From an uncultured Collinsella sp. (lineage in GTDB: Bacteria > Actinomycetota > Coriobacteriia > Coriobacteriales > Coriobacteriaceae), in NCBI GenBank assembly GCA_900541675.1, contig UQKU01000007.1, positions 12,550-76,549 on the forward strand: DNA of 64,000 nt. Direction: 5' to 3'. The notes beneath the pieces were generated by a model. That model saw only the letters and a list, made by a program, of their open reading frames with translations, did no database searches and was not told the origin of the DNA. The translations under genes and the position numbers were made by a program. Of the stretch, positions 1-9,343 are shown one piece after another (within the stretch, counting starts at the first letter, position 1; each line of letters starts with the position of its first letter).

Positions 1-62
1 TGACGCCGGCGCCCGTAGCCGTAGTGCTTGGTGCCCCGCATCTCTGATGCCCCTTTTATAAC

Positions 63-125
63 TTGCGGTGGAATAGTTCCTGTTTGCGGCAGAATAAGGC
101 ATCGACAGGAACTATTTCACCGCAA
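63..125. repeat. 21-bp inverted repeat upstream of nfo
   Basis: Positions 63-83 and 105-125 are inverted copies that differ at one base (TTGCGGTGGAATAG... against ...CTATTTCACCGCAA), separated by 21 bases. The stem is long, has no T tract on its 3' side, and ends 20 bases before the nfo start. It resembles an intergenic REP-like palindrome more than a terminator. Bases 1-62 show no gene. Confidence 0.6.
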
Positions 126-145
126 CTGATGAGGGGGAGCTGGGG

Positions 146-1012
146 ATGCTGACGATCGGGTGTCATCTATCCACGACGAAGGGCTATCGGGCGATGGGGG
201 AGACGGCGTTGTCAATTGGCGCCAATACCTTTGCATTCTTTACACGCAACCCGCGCGGCGGCAAGGCGAAAGACCTTGACATGGATGACGTGGCCGCCCT
301 GCGCGAGCTTATGGAACAGAACGATTTTGGCCCGCTTGTGGCTCATGCCCCGTATACCTATAACCCTTGCTCGGCCAAAGAGCGGGCGCGCGAGTTTGCC
401 TTGGAGGCCATGGCGGAGGACCTGCGGCGCATGGAAGCGCTGCCCGGCAACTACTACAACTTCCATCCCGGTGCGCATGTGGGGCAGGGCTCCGACGCCG
501 GCATTCAGATGATCGTCGACACCCTGTGCCAGGTGATGTTTGAGGGCCAACAGACGACGGTGCTGCTCGAGACCATGGCCGGCAAGGGCACCGAGGTGGG
601 CCGCAGCTTTGAGGAACTGGCACTCATCATCCAGGGCGTTGCCGACAAGTGCCCCGAGCTGTCGGCCAAGTTGGGCGTTTGCTTGGACACCTGCCATGTG
701 AATGACGCCGGCTACGACATCGTCCACGATCTTGAAGGCGTGCTCGACGAGTTCGATCGTGTGGTGGGTATCGAGCGCCTGCGCGCCGTGCATATCAATG
801 ACTCCAAGAACCCCTGCGGCGCCCATAAGGACCGCCACGAATGCATCGGTAAGGGCTACCTGGGTAGCGAAGAGTTTGGCGGCGGTATGCAGGTTATGCA
901 GAATATTGTATCGAATGGCCGCTTGCGCGCATTGCCATTCATTTTGGAGACACCGAACGAACTTGCAGGTTATGCGGCTGAAATCAAATTGTTAAGGTCA
1001 TTGCAGCAGTGA
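146..1012 (+). CDS. nfo: Deoxyribonuclease IV (AP endonuclease)
   Basis: Class II AP endonuclease of base excision repair. It nicks 5' of abasic sites using a trinuclear Zn centre inside a TIM barrel. The 288 residues match the family length. The metal-ligand signatures are all present in order: NFHPGAHVG, LETMAGKGTEVG, CLDTCHVNDAGYD, HINDSKNPCGAHKDRHE and FILETP. The ATG at 146 follows a GGGGGAG ribosome site. The gene stands alone: an inverted repeat lies upstream and a separately promoted ABC transporter follows. Identity is secure. Confidence 0.96.
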   Translation: MLTIGCHLSTTKGYRAMGETALSIGANTFAFFTRNPRGGKAKDLDMDDVAALRELMEQNDFGPLVAHAPYTYNPCSAKERAREFALEAMAEDLRRMEALPGNYYNFHPGAHVGQGSDAGIQMIVDTLCQVMFEGQQTTVLLETMAGKGTEVGRSFEELALIIQGVADKCPELSAKLGVCLDTCHVNDAGYDIVHDLEGVLDEFDRVVGIERLRAVHINDSKNPCGAHKDRHECIGKGYLGSEEFGGGMQVMQNIVSNGRLRALPFILETPNELAGYAAEIKLLRSLQQ

Positions 1013-1073
1013 TGACTGTCATAAAGTGGAGTGCTCCATTCACGTTATGGGTTTGTTTCAATCAGTTTTCTAA

Positions 1074-1102
1074 TTGCGGATTCTTCCAAGCGGGTGCATA
1101 AT
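1074..1102 (+). promoter_or_regulatory. Candidate sigma-70 promoter of the amino acid ABC operon
   Basis: TTGCGG (1074-1079), a 17-base spacer, then CATAAT (1097-1102). It lies 58 bases before the substrate-binding protein start. A small palindrome, TGGAG-TG-CTCCA, sits at about 1027-1038 just upstream. Confidence 0.45.
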
Positions 1103-1159
1103 AACCCTCAGTTTTTGCAGACCCCTGAATCACGTGGGGTCATTGGAAGGAGACTGATT

Positions 1160-2020
1160 ATGAAGCTGAAGAAGCTTGGCGCATTTGCCGCCACGGGTGC
1201 TATGGCGCTCGCCCTTGCTCTGACGGGCTGCGGCTCGTCCAACGCCACCTCTGGTTCTGATGCCAGTTCCAGCAGCTCTGACGACGCTAAGGTCGAGAAG
1301 GTCGACGGTTCCAAGGAGTACGCGCTCGTCAAGGACGGTACGCTGACCGTCGGCACCTCTGCCGAGTACGCTCCGTTTGAGTACAAGGATGACAATGGCG
1401 ACTACCAGGGCTTTGACCTTGAACTCATTAAGGCTATCGGCGATAAGCTGGGTCTGGATGTCGAGTATGTCAACAATGATTTTGACACGCTCGTCCCCGG
1501 CGTTGCTTCGGGCGCCAAGTACGACGTCGCCATCGCGGCTATCACCGACACGCCCGAGCGTGAGAAGGAAGTCACTTTCTCCGATTCCTACTACATGGAC
1601 GATCAGGCTATCGTGACCAAGGTCGATAACACCGATATCACGGCCGACAACTTCAGCGAGAAGCTCAACAACGCCGACGCTACCATCATCGTCCAGTCTG
1701 GCTCGACCGCCGAGGCCTTTGCCCAGGAGAACTTCCCCAAGGCCAAGATTGTCCCCTACAAGGACGCCACCGAGTGCTTCAGCGCCCTGCAGTCCGATAA
1801 GGGCGACGCCGTAGTCACCAACCGCTCCGTTGCCAGCCAGCTGACCGCCGAGCAGTTCAACACCTGCCAGACCATCAAGCAGGTCAGCACCGGCGAGGAG
1901 TACGCCATCGCCATCAACCAGGGCAACACCAAGCTCAAGGACGACATCAACCAGGCCATCAAGGACCTGACTGACGACGGTACCGTCGACGCCCTCATGG
2001 CTAAGTACAACATCAAGTAA
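1160..2020 (+). CDS. Polar amino acid ABC transporter substrate-binding lipoprotein
   Basis: Extracytoplasmic receptor (SBP_bac_3 family) of a polar amino acid importer. The start at 1160 follows GGAAGGAG; the same frame opens upstream at 1031 without a ribosome site. The N-terminus is a lipoprotein signal (MKLKKLGAFAATGAMAL...) ending in the lipobox LTGCG, then a Ser-rich linker of about 25 residues. The mature domain opens with the family motif LTVGTSAEYAPFEY and carries GFDLELIKAIG; it ends after 286 residues. A hairpin at 2043-2073 separates it from the permease gene, which fits the usual higher expression of the binding protein. Substrate specificity cannot be read from sequence; glutamine, arginine, histidine or cystine are possible. 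Confidence 0.92.
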   Translation: MKLKKLGAFAATGAMALALALTGCGSSNATSGSDASSSSSDDAKVEKVDGSKEYALVKDGTLTVGTSAEYAPFEYKDDNGDYQGFDLELIKAIGDKLGLDVEYVNNDFDTLVPGVASGAKYDVAIAAITDTPEREKEVTFSDSYYMDDQAIVTKVDNTDITADNFSEKLNNADATIIVQSGSTAEAFAQENFPKAKIVPYKDATECFSALQSDKGDAVVTNRSVASQLTAEQFNTCQTIKQVSTGEEYAIAINQGNTKLKDDINQAIKDLTDDGTVDALMAKYNIK

Positions 2021-2042
2021 AATAGCTACTTGATTGCGCGCG

Positions 2043-2073
2043 GGCCCTTTCCGTTTTGGCGGAGAGGGCCTTT
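2043..2073 (+). terminator. Intra-operon hairpin after the binding-protein gene
   Basis: An 11-bp stem (GGCCCTTTCCG at 2043-2053 with CGGAGAGGGCC at 2060-2070, one G-T pair) with a 6-base loop and a weak TTT tail. It probably acts as a partial terminator or mRNA stabiliser between receptor and permease genes. Confidence 0.6.
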
Positions 2074-2138
2074 GGGCTTCTCTTGACGGAGAGTGTTTCC
2101 GTCTCGTTTTGCCGGCAACTTCTACGATAGGAGCCACC

Positions 2139-3500
2139 TTGTCTCGACTGAACAAAGGGGCTGCGGAGCAGCGTTTTCCACTGCCCGCCTTGCTCCAAAA
2201 GCTAGCCTGCGCCATGGCCGTGGCGCTCGCGCTGGTGTGCGTGGGGGCATATGCGCCCACGACCGCCCAGGCGCTTGAGACCGCAAAGATTACCGCCCGA
2301 CCCAACACCGGTTCGGGCAGCGCTGTGGTCGGCGGCACCGAGACGCGCATTACCTGGGAAGTTCAGGCCGATGCCGACGAGGAGCTGAGCGGTCTTTCTC
2401 TGACGTTTGTCGACGGCACAACGTTTGGTACCGATGACACGCGATTGACGATGCTCTCGGGCGAGGACCTCATGGATCGTACGCCCATGAAGCCCACGTG
2501 CAAGGCTGACGGCCAGACGCTCAAGATTGACTTTGGCGAGACGGCGCCTGCCGGCGGCTTTTTCCGTGTCGAGGTTTACGGCGTGACGTTCCCCGTCGAG
2601 GGCGGCGATGAGGCCTTTAGCGGAACCTATACGCTCGCCGACGGTTCGACCAAGAAGATTTCCAAGATTCCTTCCGTCGAGATTAAGGGCGTGACGGCGT
2701 TCGATAACTTCCTGGCCGACCTTAAGGAACAGCCGTGGGTCGAGGCATGGAATTCCAACATGTTCCTTCGCCTGTTCCTGAACCCGGTCATTTTGGTCCA
2801 GAGCCTGCCGATCGTCTTCAAGGGCTTCCTTATGTCGCTCTCGATCGTGCTCGTGGCGTTTCCGCTGGCGATCCCCTTTGGCTTTGCCCTGTCGCTTATG
2901 CGCATATCCAAATCGCGCATCCTGCGTTGCCTTGCCGGCATCTACGTGAATGTCATCCGCGGTACGCCGGCGTTCCTGCAGATCTATATTGCATTCTTTG
3001 GCCTGCCGCTTGCCGGCGTCAAGGTGGACGACTATGTCTTGGGCGTTATCGTCATGGCCATGAACTCGTCTGCGTATCTGTGCGAGATTTTCCGTGCCGG
3101 TATTCAATCGATCCCCAAGGGCCAGAACGAGGCCGCTCGTTCGCTGGGTATGAATGCCTTCCAGACGCTGCTCTACGTTATGATTCCGCAGACGTTCCGC
3201 AATGTCCTGCCTACGCTGACCAGCGAGTTTATCCTGCTCTACAAGGATACGTCGCTGCTCGCCGCCGTGGGCGTGGTCGAGATCGTCATGAACGCCCGCA
3301 CCATCGTGGCAACGACGGGCTCCATTACGCCGTATGTGGTTGCCGCCCTGTTCTATCTGGTCATTACCCTGCCGCTTGCGCGCTTGGTGAGCGGTCTTGA
3401 GGCGAGGCTGCTGGGTACGGCCGAAACCAAAAAGAAGCGTCCCACCAAGAGCGCCGGACAGGTTGTCGCGACGCCCGCCGACCATATCGCTGGTCTGTAA
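2139..3500 (+). CDS. Amino acid ABC transporter permease with N-terminal extracytoplasmic domain
   Basis: Inner-membrane permease of the His/Glu/Gln/Arg family. The TTG at 2139 is preferred because AGGAG lies at 2129-2133; the in-frame ATG at 2034 lies before the hairpin and has no ribosome site. The protein (453 residues) begins with a signal-like segment (ACAMAVALALVCVGAYAP), then about 170 residues rich in beta-type sequence. Only then comes the permease core, with several hydrophobic helices and the EAA loop (NEAARSLGMNAFQTLLYVMIPQ). Usual permeases of this family are about 220-250 residues, so the N-terminal half is an added domain exposed outside the cell. It sits between the binding protein and the ATPase, completing one importer. 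Confidence 0.87.
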   Translation: MSRLNKGAAEQRFPLPALLQKLACAMAVALALVCVGAYAPTTAQALETAKITARPNTGSGSAVVGGTETRITWEVQADADEELSGLSLTFVDGTTFGTDDTRLTMLSGEDLMDRTPMKPTCKADGQTLKIDFGETAPAGGFFRVEVYGVTFPVEGGDEAFSGTYTLADGSTKKISKIPSVEIKGVTAFDNFLADLKEQPWVEAWNSNMFLRLFLNPVILVQSLPIVFKGFLMSLSIVLVAFPLAIPFGFALSLMRISKSRILRCLAGIYVNVIRGTPAFLQIYIAFFGLPLAGVKVDDYVLGVIVMAMNSSAYLCEIFRAGIQSIPKGQNEAARSLGMNAFQTLLYVMIPQTFRNVLPTLTSEFILLYKDTSLLAAVGVVEIVMNARTIVATTGSITPYVVAALFYLVITLPLARLVSGLEARLLGTAETKKKRPTKSAGQVVATPADHIAGL

Positions 3501-3512
3501 GGAGGTTCTATT

Positions 3513-4265
<753 letters not shown>

Positions 4266-4292
4266 CCGCTTTATATGACTGACACAGCAGAA

Positions 4293-4326
4293 AACGGGAG
4301 CCGGATGTGATCCGGCTCCCGTTTTT
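4293..4326 (+). terminator. Rho-independent terminator of the ABC operon
   Basis: A perfect 13-bp stem (AACGGGAGCCGGA / TCCGGCTCCCGTT), 5-base loop and T-rich tail. It also faces the converging flavodoxin gene. Confidence 0.9.
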
Positions 4327-4382
4327 GTTGGGACGCGAATGTGTTTTGGTGCAGAGCGCGTTACGGGCGGAGCTCATTGCAG

Positions 4383-4802
4383 CTAGGCGAGCTCGGCTCC
4401 AAGGGCGCGGCAGGCCGCCTCGCCCTCATCGTCGGGGGCGTCGTAACAGATGACGGAGTCGACCACGTTGACGCCTGCCTCGTCGGCGTCCGCCTTCCAA
4501 TTGTCCATCCATTCGCCTTCGGCCCACGAATAAGAGCCAAAGAGGACGACCTTCTTGTCGCCGAGGGTCTCCTTGACTTCGTCCCACATCGGTTGGAACT
4601 CATCGTATTCAAGCTCCTCGGAGCCCATGGCGGGGCAACCGAAGGCGAAGGCATCATAGTCGGCGGCCCTGTCGGCAGAGAAGTCGGCGCAGGGGATGAC
4701 TTCGGCCTCGGCGCCCGCGGACGTGGTGCCCTCGGCAACGAGGTTTGCCATGGCCTCGGTGTTGCCCGTGCCGCTCCAGTAGACGACGGCGATCTTGCTC
4801 AT
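4383..4802 (-). CDS. Flavodoxin
   Basis: Small FMN electron carrier of 139 residues. The phosphate-binding loop WSGTGNTEAMA is at residues 9-19. The FMN-stacking loop lies around FGCPAMGSEEL, followed by VVLFGSYSWAEGEWM. The frame is open upstream, but MSKIAVVYW is the normal family start. It is 46 bases downstream of the DUF3793 gene on the same strand, a pairing typical of iron-responsive loci where flavodoxin replaces ferredoxin. A candidate iron box precedes the pair. Confidence 0.93.
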   Translation of the reverse strand: MSKIAVVYWSGTGNTEAMANLVAEGTTSAGAEAEVIPCADFSADRAADYDAFAFGCPAMGSEELEYDEFQPMWDEVKETLGDKKVVLFGSYSWAEGEWMDNWKADADEAGVNVVDSVICYDAPDDEGEAACRALGAELA

Positions 4803-4848
4803 GTTGAGTCCTTTCGGTTGTGCGGCGTGCGGTCGCGGTTTGTACGTT

Positions 4849-5553
4849 CTATCGGGTCGCCTGGGCAAGTTGCGCCAAGCTGCAGCCCTGCTGATAGATA
4901 AAGGTGAGGTGTTGGGTGCAGGCACGGTACGCATCAAACGTCGCAAGCGCCTGCTCGACATTCGTATAGACCTTCCAGGCTCCAAAGATCTTGTAGTTCT
5001 CGCCACGCTGAGCGATGAACTCGTATACGTCGTCGCAGGGGTACCCCAGGAAGTAGCCAATCTCGTGTGGAAATTCGCAGGCGCAGTCGTTGTTGCAGCA
5101 GGCTTGCTGATCCAGTGCGCATCGAGTCTGGCCGCAGGCGCATTCCGCGGCGTTATTGCTCGCGAGCGTGATGCGTGATGCCAGGTGCACAAGACATGCC
5201 GAGAGGTTGCCGGTGTCGTAGCCCTTCTTGGCGAGTGCCGTTTTGGCGCGCGGGTCAGCAAGGTAAGTGGCGAGGCTATTGGGCCGATATGCGTATACGA
5301 GCGCCCCGCAGGGGCGCCAGACCAAAACGCTCAGATGGATACCGAACGGATTAAGCTCGCGGTTGCACCGGGCGATAACGTTGAGCAGGCGTGCTCGGCG
5401 ATCCTCGATCGCCGCAGTTACGCTTGAGCCGTCTTGATCGGCATAGACTCCTGGATAGGTAAAGAGCGATGCCGGTTTGATGCCCGCGAGCGTGGGGGAG
5501 CAGTTGCGCACGACTGCCGCCTGAAACGTTGGGATGTCTATGGTTCGAGTCAC
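4849..5553 (-). CDS. DUF3793 family protein
   Basis: A 234-residue protein with the DUF3793 hallmark near its C-terminus: EIGYFLGYPCDDVYEFI, then YKIFGAWKVY. A Cys-rich stretch at about residues 130-155 (CACGQTRC, CCNNDCAC) could bind metal. The family commonly sits beside flavodoxin and metal-transport genes in anaerobic Firmicutes and Coriobacteriia; its biochemical role is unknown to me. The gene heads a two-gene operon with flavodoxin; a promoter with an iron-box-like sequence lies directly upstream. A function in iron or haem handling is inference from context only. Confidence 0.8.
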   Translation of the reverse strand: MTRTIDIPTFQAAVVRNCSPTLAGIKPASLFTYPGVYADQDGSSVTAAIEDRRARLLNVIARCNRELNPFGIHLSVLVWRPCGALVYAYRPNSLATYLADPRAKTALAKKGYDTGNLSACLVHLASRITLASNNAAECACGQTRCALDQQACCNNDCACEFPHEIGYFLGYPCDDVYEFIAQRGENYKIFGAWKVYTNVEQALATFDAYRACTQHLTFIYQQGCSLAQLAQATR

Positions 5554-5572
5554 GACGCTCCTTACGGATCTA

Positions 5573-5619
5573 AACTGTTAGCCTAGGAAAACTTATACAC
5601 GAAAGTAAGCCTTGGTCAA
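5573..5619 (-). promoter_or_regulatory. Promoter plus candidate DtxR/IdeR-type iron box for DUF3793-flavodoxin
   Basis: Reading the minus strand: TTGACC (5619-5614), 16 bases, TATAAG (5597-5592). Overlapping its downstream side is CCTAGGCTAACAG (5573-5594 region), which contains the TAGGCTAAC half of the actinobacterial IdeR/DtxR box. The other half-site is poor. Confidence 0.45.
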
Positions 5620-5645
5620 CTAAAAAGTTTGAAGAGGGAAACTAA

Positions 5646-5698
5646 TTGACCGAACGGACATGATTTTGGGTTAAGATGGGAACACCCCATGGGGGTAT
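5646..5698 (+). promoter_or_regulatory. CsoR-like operator and promoter of the HMA gene
   Basis: The sequence ACACCCCATGGGGGTAT (5682-5698) matches the G/C-tract pattern TACCCC-N3-GGGGTA of copper-responsive CsoR operators and is almost fully palindromic. It lies where transcription would start, after TTGACC (5646) and a weak TAAGAT (5672). The spacer is 20 bases, so the promoter assignment is tentative. Confidence 0.55.
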
Positions 5699-5727
5699 CT
5701 AGATAGGGCTACTTGAAAGGGGAACGC

Positions 5728-6111
5728 ATGAGTGACTTGCTCAACCCTGCGAATCTCATCGTGCTGGCCGTCATTGCCGTCGGCATGTTTTTTGGGCTGC
5801 GTCGCATTGCGGCGTCGACGCATGGAAAGAGCTGTTGCAGTGATGGCGCGAGCGGCAAGAAAGCCAAGAAGGTTGTGGTGGCAGACACCGACGAGTCCCA
5901 CTATCCCTATAGCGATGAGCTGCTCATCGGCGGCATGAGCTGTGACGGCTGCGCTCAGAACGTAGCCAATGCCCTCAATGCACTGGACGGCGTGTGGGCT
6001 ACGGTGACGTATGCGGACCACACAGCACGCGTACGCTCGAAGCTCCCGGTTGATCGCGACACACTCGAGACGGCGGTGAGGGGCGCGGGCTATTACGTTA
6101 TGAAAATGTAG
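5728..6111 (+). CDS. Membrane-anchored heavy-metal-associated (HMA) domain protein
   Basis: 127 residues, ATG at 5728 after AAAGGGG. One N-terminal membrane helix (NLIVLAVIAVGMFFGL) is followed by a short Cys pair (SCCSD) and a linker. A C-terminal ferredoxin-like HMA domain carries the metal motif GMSCDGCAQNV (CxxC). The fold and motif are those of copper chaperones and of the N-domains of copper ATPases. The CsoR-type operator upstream supports copper over iron. No ATPase gene is in the window, so the protein may deliver or buffer copper at the membrane. Iron-system association through the neighbouring flavodoxin/DUF3793 operon is the alternative. Confidence 0.8.
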   Translation: MSDLLNPANLIVLAVIAVGMFFGLRRIAASTHGKSCCSDGASGKKAKKVVVADTDESHYPYSDELLIGGMSCDGCAQNVANALNALDGVWATVTYADHTARVRSKLPVDRDTLETAVRGAGYYVMKM

Positions 6112-6383
6112 GCGTTGCCTCTCCGGTGGATACCGGCCTCCTGCTCATTGCGACTATCGACATCCAAAAATTTGCGTAAAAAATAACCTTTAGATGCGGT
6201 AAAAGTGGAGTTTGGTGACGGTTTGCGCGGAATTCGCTACCAATCGAGCATCTATTAACCCGTCCAAAAAATTACAGGTGTATATTTATACGCTGATTAT
6301 TGCTGTGCTCAGATTGCAATTAACCGTGGACAGAAATGAAGAATGCTAAAGCTGGGCTTTAGGACAGGGGAGGTTATAGCCTT

Positions 6384-8921
6384 ATGAGACGAGTGGGAGC
6401 ACTTGGCTTGGTGGCAGCGCTTGCCGCTATCTTGGTATCGCCGCTGCCGGCGCATGCCGAAGACGCTTCGGGTGCCGTTACCTACAATGCGGGAAATGGA
6501 TATTCCTTTGAGAAGCTCTCGCATCCTACGGTAGGAACGTCGCAGCCGGATGGTATCGTCGACTACCAGGGTAACGGTGCCGTTGCCGTTCCGGGCGCCG
6601 ATGGTAACACGGCCAACAACGAAGGCGATCGCGGCCAGAGCTACACTTGGGCGGCTGCGAGCTATGGTGACTGGCTTTATGTGGGCACCTGCTATGCGGC
6701 GATGGGCAACACACTGACGCTCATGAACGGCACGCTGGGCGATTCCTTTGATGCCGAGACCATGCGCCTGACGCTGGAGGCCATGTTTAACGGCACGTTC
6801 TTCTATGGACAGCAGAAGGAGGACGGCACGGCCGACAAGGACAGCGGCGGCATCTTGGTTAAGATCAATACCAAGACCGGTGAGACCAAGCTGCTACTCT
6901 CTGAATCGCTCAACGGCGTCGGTCCTTTGTTCCGCAATGCCGTGAGCTATAAGGGTAAGCTCTATTTCTGCGGCAGCGTCAGGACCAATGGCGGCAAAAG
7001 CGGCCTGCCTGCTGTATATGAGATCGATCCTAAGACGGATGATTGGAAAGTTGTCTATCAGGGCCTTTCGAGCGCGGACGATTACCGCGATGCCTACAAG
7101 CAGGGCATTTCTACCGGTATCCGCGGCATGTGCGTCCATGATGGCCAGCTCGTCATCAGTAATGTGGGTAAAGACGCGAACGGTAATTTTGTGTCGACAA
7201 TCCTGACGTCGTCTGACCCCTCGAAGGGCCAGGACAGCTTCACCGAGATTGCCAACTCGGGCACGCTGTTTAACTATCCGGCGATTCGCTATAAGGACAG
7301 CATCTACGGCGGTGCCATTTGGGATATGGTCTCGTACAATGGTCATCTCTATGCCACCATCTGCACCGGTACGCCCGAGAACGCTCCCGATGATAATTCC
7401 ATGCAGTCGTTCGCCATGGTCCGTGGCGACAAGAACGCCGACGGCAGCTATGAGTGGACTCCCATTGTTGGCGATAAGGCGGACGGTGCAAAGTACTGCT
7501 TTGGCATCGATCCTGCCCGCACCCGTTCTGGTGCTGCCAACCTCATCGTCTACAACGACTACCTCTATATCGGTGAATACAACGACGAGGAGATTGCTCT
7601 CGAGCGCATCCTGTTCAACAAGTCCAACACCGAAGAGGGCGGCAAGAGCGGCATGGGCGGCGTTGACTGCTCGTTTGTGAATGCCAATCTTGAGCAGTCG
7701 GTCAACATCTATCGCATGGACAAGAACGAGAACATGGAGCTCGTCGTTGGCGATCCCACCGAGATGTTCTCCGAGAAGAATGGCAACGGCCCTCTTTCCG
7801 GCCTGGCTTCGGGCTTTGGCTGAAACGAGAACCAGTACATTTGGCGCATGCAGAAGTTCGACGGCAAGCTGTATATCGGTACCTTTGATACCGCGAGCCT
7901 GCTCGAGCCGATCGGCCAGTTCTCCAATGGCGACATTATCGATATGACGCCCGAGGAGTGGAACTCTCAGGTTCAGCGCCTTAGGGACCTGCTCGATCAC
8001 CTGCTCGACAAGAAATCGCCTGACGACCCCATCGTTCCCGTGAACACGCTTGCGGACGATGATTCAAACGAGGCCGTCGAGGTCGATGACGAGAAGGCTG
8101 AGGCCGTCGAGGCCGATGACGAGAAGACCGAGGTCGCTAAGGGCTTTGGCGACCTGAGCGATGCGCTGGAGGATGCCGCGGGCGACCTTTGCGATCAGGC
8201 CGCGACGATGTCCCAGGACGTTGAGGACGACGCCGCTTACGTCCAGAAGATCGATGGCGAGATCGCGTACTTCAAGTCCTTTGCCGACCAGTATCAGGAC
8301 ATGCTCGATAGCTATGAGAGCCTGAAGCAGCAGTACGAGGATGCCTATGGCACCGAGCTGCCGGGCGATATTCAGGATGCGCTCGATAAGCTGCTGAGTA
8401 AGGAGAACCTCAAGAAACTGCAGAGTGTCCTTACGTGCATGTCTTACCTTCGCAATGCCGAGCGTGGCTTTGATATGTATGTGACCGAGGACGGCGTGAA
8501 CTTTACGACGCTGACGACCAATGGCTTTAACGATCCGTATAACCATGGTCTGCGCACCTTTGCGGTGACCAACCAGGGTCTGTGCCTCGGTACCGCCAAC
8601 CCGTTCAATGGCTGCCAGGTTTGGATCCAGCGCAAGGAGAATTCTGAGAATCCGATTGATCCCGGTACTCCGGATCCGACGGAACCCACCAATCCTTCGC
8701 AGCCGGGTGGCGGCGATCAGCCTGGTGGCAGCCAGACGGGCGGCAACGGCCAGTCGAGCAGCACCACGACGACCGTTTCGACGACCACTAAGAAGACTCC
8801 GAAGGACGGCTCGCTGCCTCACGCTGGCGACTCGACCCTCACGCTGGTCTTGGGATTGCTGGTTGCAGCTGCCGCAGTGCTTGGCATTGCTCTCGTCTTG
8901 CGCAAGCGTTCTCGTCGCTAG
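6384..8921 (+). pseudogene. Wall-anchored propeller-like surface protein, interrupted by in-frame TGA
   Basis: One reading frame runs from 6384 to 8921 but holds a TGA at 7821-7823 after ...LASGFG; the frame then continues NENQYIWRMQKF with no shift. The first part (479 residues) has a signal peptide (MRRVGALGLVAALAAILV...AHA) and repeated strands of the type YKGKLYF, YNGHLYA, YNDYLYIG, FDGKLYIG, suggesting a beta-propeller that spans the stop. After it come an acidic helical region of about 150 residues, a Pro/Gly/Ser-rich stalk and a cell-wall sorting signal: LPHAGD, hydrophobic helix, KRSRR. TGG to TGA (Trp) is the simplest lesion. It may be a true nonsense mutation, a base-call error or read-through; no SECIS-like hairpin is evident. 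Ligand unknown. If translated separately, the 3' part would start at 7848 and would not be exported. Confidence 0.75.
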
Positions 8922-9343
8922 GCTCGACCACGCAGCTCGATGCCTTGGATGTCGTCGAAGTTGATGGCGATATCCCTGAGTTTGAGCAGCTTGAATGCGG
9001 GTAACACTTCGTCGAGGATGCCCGTGCGGCTACGATAGCCGTACATATCGTAATAGGTGACGCGCACCAAGTCGCCGCGTTTGAGGCCCTCGAGCTTTTT
9101 CGAAAGCTCGAGGGCTTTTTCTTCCGTGAGTTCGCATTTGGGCTCAACAGTGATTTCTTGTTTGCGCACGAGCTCGTAGTATCCCGTGAGGGCGGCAAAG
9201 GGCATAAACTGCGCGGCACGGCCGGCGCGGACGGCGCCGTTGGCGGTGAGCTTGGGGTCGGAGGAGCGACGTCTTCCCTCGGGGTCCGCTAGACGTTCAA
9301 AAGGCGTCGGTGGCCGCATCGGCTGTTGTTGGGACTTAGGCAC
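8918..9343 (-). CDS. YolD-like family protein
   Basis: 141 residues with the YolD signature GRAAQFMPFAALTGY and a C-terminal region of beta type. It uses a GTG start at 9343 after AGGAGGA (4-base spacing), overlapping the end of the polymerase gene by 8 bases, so translation is probably coupled. YolD proteins accompany Y-family polymerases (UvrX/YqjW type) in Gram-positive SOS operons; their role is thought to be accessory to translesion synthesis. It ends overlapping the converging surface-protein gene by 4 bases. Confidence 0.85.
   Translation of the reverse strand: MPKSQQQPMRPPTPFERLADPEGRRRSSDPKLTANGAVRAGRAAQFMPFAALTGYYELVRKQEITVEPKCELTEEKALELSKKLEGLKRGDLVRVTYYDMYGYRSRTGILDEVLPAFKLLKLRDIAINFDDIQGIELRGRA

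Noticed and set aside
7821..7823. Selenocysteine at the TGA codon
   Set aside because: No SECIS-like stem-loop directly after it, and the protein is not a redox family; Trp is the natural residue for the context.
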